This document shows positions 9,484 to 17,851 of a stretch of DNA of 43,151 nt, in pieces. The first letter of the stretch is position 1, and the number at the start of each line of letters is the position of its first letter. Source of the stretch: Betaproteobacteria bacterium (GTDB lineage Bacteria > Pseudomonadota > Gammaproteobacteria > Burkholderiales > Gallionellaceae). The position numbers and the translations under genes are program-made. The notes under the pieces are model-generated. The model worked only from the letters and a program-made list of their open reading frames with translations, made no database searches and was not told the DNA's origin. The stretch spans positions 1 through 43,151 of the forward strand of contig JAGVIV010000005.1 of NCBI GenBank assembly GCA_020055845.1. Reading direction: 5' to 3'.

Positions 9484-10986
9484 TTAGAGGTTGTAAGCAC
9501 GTTCGCCGTGGGCTGTAGTATCCAGACCTTCGCGTTCGTCTTCTTCTTTCACACGCAGACCGATTGTCAGGTCAACAATCTTGTAGCAGATGAAAGCAAC
9601 CACACCGGACCAGATCAATGTCGTCAGCACGGCTTGTGCCTGAATCCACAATTGACCGGAGATGGTTGTATCAACAATGGTGTTGTTCACGTAGTCAACG
9701 ATACCGGTGCCGCCCATGTGCCAAGTGTTAAACACACCGGTGAGCAACGCGCCCAGAATACCGCCGATACCATGGATACCGAATACGTCCAGCGCATCAT
9801 CCGCACCCAGCAGCTTCTTCAGACCAGTTACACCCCAGAAGCACACTACGCCTGCCAGAGCACCGATCACCAGACCGCCGCCGATACCGACCCAACCGCA
9901 AGCCGGAGTAATCGCAACCAGACCCGCTACCGCGCCGGAAGCCGCACCCAACAAGCTGGGCTTGCCGCGCAACAGCCATTCAGCCGCCATCCAGGTCAAC
10001 ACTGCCGCTGCAGTTGCAATCAAAGTGTTAGCAAAAGCCAGCGTTGCTGTACCGCCCGCTTCCAAAGCAGAACCTGCATTGAAACCGAACCAACCCACCC
10101 ACAACAGCGAGGCACCAATCATGGTCATCACCAGATTGTGCGGAGCCATTGGCTCTTTGCCGTAACCCACACGCTTGCCAATCAGGAAAGCACCTACCAA
10201 GCCGGCGATAGCTGCATTGATGTGCACCACTGTGCCGCCGGCAAAGTCCAGCGCGCCTTTTTGGAACAACCAACCTGCTGTCGCATTCGCTGCATCAGCC
10301 GCAGCTTGGTCGGTGTAAGCATCAGGACCCGCCCAGAACCAGACCATGTGTGCGATAGGCAAGTAAGCGAAAGTGAACCACAGTGCGGAGAACAACAACA
10401 CAGCGGAGAACTTCATACGCTCGGCGAAAGCACCCACAACCAGTGCCACGGTGATAGCCGCGAACGTCGCTTGGAAAGCCACAAAAGCGAACTCAGGAAT
10501 CACGACACCTTTGCTGAAGGTCGCGGCATTGGCAACTGCACCAGTGACCGGATCAAAGATACCCTTCAGGAACAAACGGTCGAAACCGCCGATGAAAGCA
10601 TTGCCGGTGGTGAATGCCAGCGAGTAGCCATAGATTGTCCACAACACAGTGATCAGTGCAAAGATGGCAAACACTTGCATGAGCATAGACAACATGTTCT
10701 TACTGCGCACCAGACCACCGTAGAACAAAGCCAGGCCGGGGATGGACATCATGATCACCAACAGGGTCGCTGTCAGCATCCAAGATGTGTCGCCCTTGTT
10801 GGGAACAGGTGCCGCTACCGGTGCCGCCACTGCCGCCGCGGGAGCTTCCGCTGCAGGGGCAACTGCCGGAGCTGCTACCGCTGTCGTTACCGCCGATGCG
10901 GCGGCTTCTTCAGCAAAAGCCGGGACGTTGATCAGGCAGAGCCCGAAGCAAAGCGCGATGAGCGCCAAAAACTTTTTCATGGTCAT
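9484..10986 (-). CDS. amtB: Ammonium transporter AmtB
   Basis: 500 aa. Signal peptide, DTSWMLTATLLVIMMSIPGLALFYGGLVRSKN, DFAGGTVVHINAAIAGLVGAF, DVFGIHGIGGILGALLTGVF; adjacent to glnK. Confidence 0.96.
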   Translation of the reverse strand: MTMKKFLALIALCFGLCLINVPAFAEEAAASAVTTAVAAPAVAPAAEAPAAAVAAPVAAPVPNKGDTSWMLTATLLVIMMSIPGLALFYGGLVRSKNMLSMLMQVFAIFALITVLWTIYGYSLAFTTGNAFIGGFDRLFLKGIFDPVTGAVANAATFSKGVVIPEFAFVAFQATFAAITVALVVGAFAERMKFSAVLLFSALWFTFAYLPIAHMVWFWAGPDAYTDQAAADAANATAGWLFQKGALDFAGGTVVHINAAIAGLVGAFLIGKRVGYGKEPMAPHNLVMTMIGASLLWVGWFGFNAGSALEAGGTATLAFANTLIATAAAVLTWMAAEWLLRGKPSLLGAASGAVAGLVAITPACGWVGIGGGLVIGALAGVVCFWGVTGLKKLLGADDALDVFGIHGIGGILGALLTGVFNTWHMGGTGIVDYVNNTIVDTTISGQLWIQAQAVLTTLIWSGVVAFICYKIVDLTIGLRVKEEDEREGLDTTAHGERAYNL

Positions 10987-10994
10987 CTCCTAAA

Positions 10995-11345
<351 letters not shown>

Positions 11346-11347
11346 TC

Positions 11348-11374
11348 AAAAAAGGGGCGGCAAGCCGCCCCTGC
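11348..11374 (-). terminator. Rho-independent terminator/attenuator between porin and glnK
   Basis: Minus strand AGGGGCGGCTTGCCGCCCCTTTTTT, only about 15 nt upstream of glnK. Confidence 0.85.
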
Positions 11375-11378
11375 GTGA

Positions 11379-12146
11379 TTAGAATGCGTGAAGTACCGAC
11401 AGGGCAACAGTGCTCTTACCCCATTGTTCGCCGTTGTAAGTCCATGCCGCAGTAGCATTGGTATTGGTATAAGCCAAACCGACGACATAACCACTGAAGT
11501 CTTTGCTAGCACTCAGCTTGTAATCACTATAACCAATATCGTTACCGGCAGATTGTGTCGTTCCAACAAAAGTTTGCTTGCCGTAATGCGCACCGATAGT
11601 CACACCGGAATCAGCCAGCGGGTAGTTGACGCTCAAATCGATGTAGTTTGTACCTTTGGTGCCTGGAACGGTCAGGAAGCCATCCAACAGACTGTAAGAA
11701 TACTTCAACGATACAATCTTATAAGAACCTGCAACATATGCCTCAGCCGTGTCTGCATTGTTGAATCCAGATGCCGGTGTATAGGTACCCAGATAGTTGT
11801 AACGCACATAACCCACGTCATAGCCAAAATCTGTGGCAACGGTGTTCTTGAAACCGAAATAAGTATCCAGCTCAATGTTGGAGTCACCGGTAGCGATTGC
11901 GCCGCTGTCCTTGATCCAGCTTACATTGGAAGCCCATGCACCGACATACAAACCGCTAGCGTGCGCATAATCAACCCCGCCTTGCAATGCAGGCTTGTGG
12001 CTGGTTTGTGTGAGGCCACGATAGATGTAATTTGAAACAGCGCCAACGTTAAAGGAAAGAGGCGATGCTGCAGGTGCATCTTCAGCCATTGCAGGAAGAG
12101 CGAACGCTGCGCCCAGAGCGATAACGAGCAACTTTGTCTTAAACAT
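11379..12146 (-). CDS. TorF family putative porin (TIGR02001-like outer membrane protein)
   Basis: 255 aa with signal peptide; SFNVGAVSNYIYRGLTQTSHKPALQGGVDYAHASGLYVGAWASNV is characteristic of the family; C-terminal aromatic F. Confidence 0.85.
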   Translation of the reverse strand: MFKTKLLVIALGAAFALPAMAEDAPAASPLSFNVGAVSNYIYRGLTQTSHKPALQGGVDYAHASGLYVGAWASNVSWIKDSGAIATGDSNIELDTYFGFKNTVATDFGYDVGYVRYNYLGTYTPASGFNNADTAEAYVAGSYKIVSLKYSYSLLDGFLTVPGTKGTNYIDLSVNYPLADSGVTIGAHYGKQTFVGTTQSAGNDIGYSDYKLSASKDFSGYVVGLAYTNTNATAAWTYNGEQWGKSTVALSVLHAF

Positions 12147-12210
12147 GGTATTTCCTTTTCTAGGTAGTTAAAAAACGGGATTCAAATCAATTCATCCGCA
12201 AAATTGTTAC

Positions 12211-12226
12211 AGCAGATTCCGTGCCA
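12211..12226 (-). promoter_or_regulatory. Candidate sigma-54 promoter upstream of porin-glnK-amtB
   Basis: Minus strand TGGCACG-GAAT-CTGCT: perfect -24 element, -12 GC at correct spacing, 65-80 bp upstream of the porin ATG. Confidence 0.65.
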
Positions 12227-12320
12227 GACAAAAGATTCCTGTAGATTCAATTGGTTTGCGCCAATGCGCAAGCTCATACAGACATAATCGCACCATCTCT
12301 AAGCGCGTTTTTTGCATCGC

Positions 12321-12335
12321 GCACCCAAGCGGTGC
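12321..12335. promoter_or_regulatory. Candidate NtrC-binding site
   Basis: GCACC-CAAGC-GGTGC palindrome matches the GCACC-N5-GGTGC NtrC consensus, about 95 bp upstream of the sigma-54-like promoter. Confidence 0.65.
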
Positions 12336-12430
12336 ACATCTGACATTTCCGGTTAAAACAGATTAATTCATTTGTGCGGCGGCTTACGCTTGCAACGACT
12401 CCGACTTATTGCGTCGCCTAGATGTTGAGG

Positions 12431-13213
12431 CTACTCGTGCCAATGCGGAAATAGCCTTAGTGAGCGGAAGAATTCCATGTCATGGTTGGGCCAAAGCTGG
12501 GCGTGTTCTTGCTGCCCCAGTTTTTTCAACTTGCGAATACTTTCCAGCGCCAGGTCTTCGCGGTCTTGCCAGCACAAGCCGGGGGCGATTTCTTTTTCCA
12601 GATTCTCCTTCAGGTCGGCCGCATCCCCGCACAGCACTACAGGATCGCCTTGGGGGAGTTCAACCCATAACGACATGTGTCCTGCGGTATGCCCGGGTGT
12701 AGAAATCGCGCGCACTCCGGGTAGCAAATCATATTCTCCCTGCTTGATCTGCCACGGGTAGTCACCTGCAAAATCGGAAGCAAAGTAGGCTACATCTTCG
12801 CCCGTCTGTGCTGCCGCCAGTTCGTCCTGTTGCACATGCACCTCGGTGCCACAGACATCACACAGGCCTCCCGCATGATCGAAATGCAAATGACTCAAGA
12901 ACACCACATCCACGTCAGCCGGTGTCAATCCAAGTTTGCTTAGATGATGGGGCAAACGTTGCGGCTCTTGCATATCGGGTGCGCCAAAAGAAAAACTCTC
13001 TTGGTCATAATAGTTCGCACGCAAAAATGGATCCGCAATCTTGGCGTAGTCACAACCGACATCGAACAGGATACGTCCGTTCGTAGTTTCGATCAGATAA
13101 GCCAGAATGGGTGCCTGAATGATCTTGCCTTTGCCGCGATTGCGTGTGGACAAAGATTTGTCGTAACGGTGGGTGGCCGTCAGTAACGGCCACAGACGCA
13201 AGACCTGACTCAT
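12431..13213 (-). CDS. MBL-fold metallohydrolase, N-acyl homoserine lactonase-like family
   Basis: SHLHFDHAGG (HxHxDH) and TPGHTAGHMSLW motifs; overall resemblance to AttM/AiiA-type lactonases. Start at MSQVLRL overlaps the upstream gene. Confidence 0.8.
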   Translation of the reverse strand: MSQVLRLWPLLTATHRYDKSLSTRNRGKGKIIQAPILAYLIETTNGRILFDVGCDYAKIADPFLRANYYDQESFSFGAPDMQEPQRLPHHLSKLGLTPADVDVVFLSHLHFDHAGGLCDVCGTEVHVQQDELAAAQTGEDVAYFASDFAGDYPWQIKQGEYDLLPGVRAISTPGHTAGHMSLWVELPQGDPVVLCGDAADLKENLEKEIAPGLCWQDREDLALESIRKLKKLGQQEHAQLWPNHDMEFFRSLRLFPHWHE

Positions 13214-13848
13214 GACGATACCTCCCATGTGTTGATGACGGATTGCGTAGCGGCGACCCGACCGAAGATGCCACCTTCGACGGCAACCATCTGCAAGGCG
13301 GCCTCATGCAAGACCGGATGGGCGGAGCCACAGGCATCTGCCACCAGCACACACTCAAATCCACGGTCTACCGCTTCGCGTAACGTGGAGTGCACACAGA
13401 CTTCGGTGGTGACGCCGCAAAGGTACAGGCGGCGGATACCTCGCGTTTCCAATATCTGTGCGAGATCCGTTTGATGGAAAGCGCCATAGCCCGGCTTATC
13501 CACCACAGGCTCACCAGTCAGCGCTTGCAGTTCGTCAATGATGTCGTGCCCGTATTCACCGCGCACCAGCAGCCGGCCGAGCGGCCCCTTGCTGCCGATC
13601 TCGGCACCGGCCTCACGGCTGCGCGCAAGTTTTGCTGGCGGACAATCGCTCATATCGGGACGGTGTCCTTCGCGCGTATGCACCACCAACATGCCACTGT
13701 TACGCGCCTGATCCAGCAACATGCGGACAAATGGAATCGGTCGGCGCAAGGCAGCGACCTCCATGCCCGCCTTCGCCGCATAGCCCTCGGGAGCCAGAAA
13801 ATCCCTCTGCATGTCGATCACGATGAGTGCGCTAGGCTGTCTGTTCAT
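13210..13848 (-). CDS. Isochorismatase-family cysteine hydrolase
   Basis: ALIVIDMQRDF (Asp) and LCGVTTEVCVHSTLREA (catalytic Cys) motifs. Confidence 0.88.
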   Translation of the reverse strand: MNRQPSALIVIDMQRDFLAPEGYAAKAGMEVAALRRPIPFVRMLLDQARNSGMLVVHTREGHRPDMSDCPPAKLARSREAGAEIGSKGPLGRLLVRGEYGHDIIDELQALTGEPVVDKPGYGAFHQTDLAQILETRGIRRLYLCGVTTEVCVHSTLREAVDRGFECVLVADACGSAHPVLHEAALQMVAVEGGIFGRVAATQSVINTWEVSS

Positions 13849-14734
13849 GCGTCCTCACAGGAGCTTCTGTGCCCGCTTCGATCACGGCAGCAGAAAGGAT
13901 CAAAGTGCCACCAAGCACTTCGCGCCAAGACAGATGCTCACCGCCGATCACCACCGCTGAGAACACCGCCACCACCAACTCCGACAGCAGCAAAATAGCT
14001 GCCTTACCGGCATCCAGACGTGCGACGCCATAGAACGTGGCGAGCGTACCCGGCAATATCCATAACAAGCCGAACACCAGCATTGACCCCACCTGAGCCA
14101 CAGCTAGTGGCTGTATCGGTTGCGCGCCAAACAACAGGAATCCCAGAGCGATCAGCGCGCAGCCACCTATCATGGCGGTCGCCCGCACCGAGTCCGCTAG
14201 ACGATGGCCGATTCGTACCGCCACATTGTTGAGGGCGAACGCCAGTCCCGATGACAATGCCAACAAGTCGATCATCGAGAGTGGCGTCGAAAACAGTTGC
14301 GGGCCGCCCAGGGTCGCCGCCAGTCCAAGCAGCGCCAGTAGCAGCGAGACGAAACGCATACGGGTAAACGCTTCGCCCAGAAAGATGCGTGCAGCAAGAA
14401 TGGTCCACACCGGTGCCAAGAAAAACAGCAACATCACGCGCACGACACTTCCCTCACTGAGGGAAGTAACGAGTGAGGCATTGGCCCATCCGCCCATCAA
14501 GGTGATGATCGCCAGCACGCCCAATTGCCCGCGCCATTCACGCATACTGCGTAAAGCGAACGGCAGCAGGATCAAAGCAGCAAGGCCATAGGCAAACACC
14601 TGCACGATACTACCGGAAACGCCGATCCCGCCCAATGCCTTGAGTGGCCACCAGAGCATGCCCCAGAACAGCGCGCCCACCAGCACCGCAGAGATTGCCT
14701 TGCCCTCGCGGGAGGCATAGATGGCTGTCGTCAT
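13832..14734 (-). CDS. EamA/DMT family transporter
   Basis: 300 aa with about 10 hydrophobic segments and two EamA-like halves (GALFWGMLWWPLKAL; SELVVAVFSAVVIGGEHLSWREVLGGTLILSA). Confidence 0.85.
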   Translation of the reverse strand: MTTAIYASREGKAISAVLVGALFWGMLWWPLKALGGIGVSGSIVQVFAYGLAALILLPFALRSMREWRGQLGVLAIITLMGGWANASLVTSLSEGSVVRVMLLFFLAPVWTILAARIFLGEAFTRMRFVSLLLALLGLAATLGGPQLFSTPLSMIDLLALSSGLAFALNNVAVRIGHRLADSVRATAMIGGCALIALGFLLFGAQPIQPLAVAQVGSMLVFGLLWILPGTLATFYGVARLDAGKAAILLLSELVVAVFSAVVIGGEHLSWREVLGGTLILSAAVIEAGTEAPVRTHEQTA

Positions 14735-14735
14735 A

Positions 14736-15746
14736 TCACACCGCAGTCAGAAAAGAGACTGACACCGCTCCGATGAAACCATCCGCTTTTCCGGCAGCGG
14801 TATCGACCACACCGTAATCGTCGGACAACACGCGCGTCACCCGATGCCGGTGGAAGGGCAATAGCAAACGGGACATGGGGATGACCTGCCGGTTGTTGTC
14901 ACCATACAGCTTGTGATGCAGCGCAGGGAGACGATACCAAGGCAGCGCCAGTTGTTCATGGTGCGCATTGTGGTAAGGAAAATTGAGGATCAACAGATTC
15001 AACCAGGGCCAGCGCACACTGACCAAATTGGTATAGGTATTGGCCTGCTCGTAAGCCTTGTCGCGCAGCTTATCTTCCGGCACCTTGTCGCTTTCCAAAA
15101 TGGCATAGGCATCGTAGGTGTGCTGGAAAGCATCAGCGAAACGCAACACGGTGACCATGATCAGGTAGGCGATGACATACAACAGCAAAGCCTGTATCGA
15201 GTAATACGCCAGCACAGTGAAAGCGGAGATGCGCACGAGCAGGATAAATGCCGCACGCTTGCGCTCCCTATGCCGCTCCTCGTGCAAAAAGGGTAAGGCG
15301 ATGACAAAGGCATGCATCAACAATTCGATTGCCGGGATGTAACACCACTCCAGCAGCAATACGCAGCGCCGCAACAGGACAGGTGAAGACTGAATCAAGA
15401 CCTTGGTATCGAGGCTGATGACATCAGCCCGATCCACATGATGGCGCACATGTTTGCGCCGAAGATGTTCGTATCGTGCGTAACAACTGCCCGTGAGCCA
15501 GGTCGTCAATACTCCGCCCCAATGATTGGCTTCGTGGCGGGCAAAGACCGTATCGTGAGCGAACTCATGAAAAAGATATGCGGCGATGATAAGCGCGTGG
15601 GCGAACCACAGCGTGGCCGCTAATGCGAGCAAAAGGTCGTGACTCATCATCAGCCACAAACCGACCCCGTAGCCACTCAGGGCATACGTGATCGCTAGAG
15701 AATTCGGGATGACGCCATCTGCGTGACGAAAGATGCGCGAACGCAT
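14736..15746 (-). CDS. Fatty acid desaturase-like membrane di-iron protein
   Basis: Histidine boxes HEFAHD, HLRRKHVRHH, HNAHHE with transmembrane segments. Start at MRSRIFRHADG (15746). Confidence 0.85.
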   Translation of the reverse strand: MRSRIFRHADGVIPNSLAITYALSGYGVGLWLMMSHDLLLALAATLWFAHALIIAAYLFHEFAHDTVFARHEANHWGGVLTTWLTGSCYARYEHLRRKHVRHHVDRADVISLDTKVLIQSSPVLLRRCVLLLEWCYIPAIELLMHAFVIALPFLHEERHRERKRAAFILLVRISAFTVLAYYSIQALLLYVIAYLIMVTVLRFADAFQHTYDAYAILESDKVPEDKLRDKAYEQANTYTNLVSVRWPWLNLLILNFPYHNAHHEQLALPWYRLPALHHKLYGDNNRQVIPMSRLLLPFHRHRVTRVLSDDYGVVDTAAGKADGFIGAVSVSFLTAV

Positions 15747-15805
15747 AGATACTCCTTTGCAGTGAGGTCTCCCGCCAAACCTGCTGACGGGAGACGCACA
15801 CATCT

Positions 15806-16783
15806 TTACTTCAGCACTGCTTTGACGAAGCTGTCATCGATGGTGGCGGAGATCGCGACTGCCTTTTTGATCTGACCACTCTTCAACAGAATCTCATTGA
15901 TCACTTCACCGCTAACAAAATACGACTTGGTGTCTTTACCCTTGGTGAAGGGCTGTTTCATCTCGCTCGGCGGGATGTTGTAAACACCGTCCAGTTGCTC
16001 CAACACTTCCTTGCCGGACACGCCGATGGCCTTGCCGATGATCTCGGAAGCTTCTTTGGGATGTGCCTTCATGTAGGCCAGACCATCCAGATAGGCTTTC
16101 ACCACGCCGGTGATCTCTTTACCGTTCTTCTTGATGTGCTCTGCGTCGAACACCAGCACGTCGGCGATCAAACCCGGCGCTTCTTTCGAAGAATAGATCA
16201 CGTGGAATTTCTTGCCGCCTTCCAGCGCGAGGATCTGCGACACGTTCGGCTCATAGGTCACGCCTGCAGGAACGGCTTTGGACGCCATCGCCGAAGGAAT
16301 CGCTTCCGGTGTCATGTTGACCGGACTGATATCCTTATCCGTCATGCTGTTGATCTTGAGCGCATAGGAAATCAAAAAGTCGGAAGGAGACAAAGGTGCG
16401 TAGGCGACCTTCTTCCCTTTCAGGTCAGTGATCTTGTTGATGGACATATCCGCCAGCACTGCATCGCCACCGTTGGAATAATCGATGGGCATCACCACCT
16501 TGAGCGCTTGGCCTTGTGCAGCGGCACCAATCACCTGGTCGTAAGTCATCAACGCACCATCGACCGCTTTGCTCGAAACCGCAGAGGGCAGCATGGCCGG
16601 ATCGGAGAAAGTCTGCAACGTCACTTTCAGATTGTATTTCTTGTACATGTCCATACCGTCGGCCACATAGAACGGTGAGTAACCGATCCAAGTGGTCAAT
16701 GCGAGTTTAAACGGTGTTGCTGCGCAGGCAGAAAATGATGCCGTCAACAACGCGACGGTGGCGATGAGTTTCTTAATATCCAT
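15806..16783 (-). CDS. ABC transporter substrate-binding protein, NitT/TauT (SsuA/ThiY-like) family
   Basis: Signal peptide (MDIKKLIATVALLTASFSACAA), FKLALTTWIGYSPFYVADGMDMYKKYNLKV, LKGKKVAYAPLSPSDFLISYAL. Confidence 0.88.
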   Translation of the reverse strand: MDIKKLIATVALLTASFSACAATPFKLALTTWIGYSPFYVADGMDMYKKYNLKVTLQTFSDPAMLPSAVSSKAVDGALMTYDQVIGAAAQGQALKVVMPIDYSNGGDAVLADMSINKITDLKGKKVAYAPLSPSDFLISYALKINSMTDKDISPVNMTPEAIPSAMASKAVPAGVTYEPNVSQILALEGGKKFHVIYSSKEAPGLIADVLVFDAEHIKKNGKEITGVVKAYLDGLAYMKAHPKEASEIIGKAIGVSGKEVLEQLDGVYNIPPSEMKQPFTKGKDTKSYFVSGEVINEILLKSGQIKKAVAISATIDDSFVKAVLK

Positions 16784-16990
16784 CTTGGCACTCTCCTAAA
16801 ATTAAAGTTAACGAATCACTAATGAGGGTGGTGTTCGCCCTCTCTGTCTTTCCTACCTTTCGTAGCAGGTTGTATGCCAACCATGCTGCGCGGCGTTCTG
16901 GCTTGTTTCACCGTTACAACCACTGCTTGATGCAGATACTTGTGCACCCGATTCGGGCATGCGAGATTGCATATGCACGATGTTGAACAT

Positions 16991-17851
16991 TCATGTTTTT
17001 TCCTCTTGCGCGATACGCGTGCGCCATTCTTGAAAATGCATGTGTTCCGTCCTAGCCACCCAAGCGTTGATCTCCCACAGATCAGCGACCGGTTGTTGCG
17101 TGAACGGCATCGTATGCAGATAACCATCCGGGCCGAATTCCGGTGTCATACTGGTAAATGCGCGGCCACTGTTATGCTGCACCCTCCAGATCGCTTCCCA
17201 ATAGCGCTGATGGGATGCCAGTGCAGCGGCGTATTCCGGCGCAGCCGGATGCGGCACCTGCGGTCCCTGGTCGTAACCGACACGGGCATGGATATGCTGC
17301 GCATGCTTGGCTACTTCCAACACCGCATCCCAGTCGTCGTCCAGTTGCCGTTCCAGCACCACCACCCAGTGGCTGAAATCGCAGGTGAGACGCAGTTCGG
17401 GCAGACGCTCCAGCACGGCCAGCGTGACCCACGGGTTGAACAGCGAGCGGCTACGATGTGTCTCAAAGCTGCACACGATGCCCATGCGTGCCGCGATCTC
17501 TTGCGCCTCGCCAAAAAAACGCACACTCTGTTGCAGTGACCACGCATCGCAGCCACCGATGATGGTCACCTGTTGCGGATGAAGCGCGCGCCCCAACTGC
17601 AACTGTCGTTCTACATCGGCGATGTGTTGCTCCACCGTGTCGTGACGACGCGGCACATAGTTGCCCGCCGTGACGATCTCTTGAATGTAGGCCAATTGAT
17701 GCGACTGCAAAACCGAATGGAGATCATCGCGCGGCAGCCTGTCGGCATTACCTTCGAGTCCGACGAACCCGGCTTCTACCGCCTGATCGCCTGCAGCAGC
17801 CAATGCACCGGTATGTCCCCACAATGTTTTGAACAATTGCAGTTCCATCAT
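16991..17851 (-). CDS. Xylose-isomerase-like TIM-barrel (sugar phosphate isomerase/epimerase family) protein
   Basis: MMELQLFKTLWGHTGALAAAGDQAVEAGFVGLEGNAD...IGGCDAW...CDFSHW...HIHARVGYDQGPQVPHP. ATG overlaps the stop of allophanate hydrolase. Confidence 0.75.
   Translation of the reverse strand: MMELQLFKTLWGHTGALAAAGDQAVEAGFVGLEGNADRLPRDDLHSVLQSHQLAYIQEIVTAGNYVPRRHDTVEQHIADVERQLQLGRALHPQQVTIIGGCDAWSLQQSVRFFGEAQEIAARMGIVCSFETHRSRSLFNPWVTLAVLERLPELRLTCDFSHWVVVLERQLDDDWDAVLEVAKHAQHIHARVGYDQGPQVPHPAAPEYAAALASHQRYWEAIWRVQHNSGRAFTSMTPEFGPDGYLHTMPFTQQPVADLWEINAWVARTEHMHFQEWRTRIAQEEKT

Noticed and set aside
16784-16990. Second riboswitch or sigma-54 promoter before the SBP gene
   Set aside because: A GCACCCGATTCGGGC palindrome is present but does not match GCACC-N5-GGTGC; no ykkC blocks and no -24/-12 element found on the minus strand.
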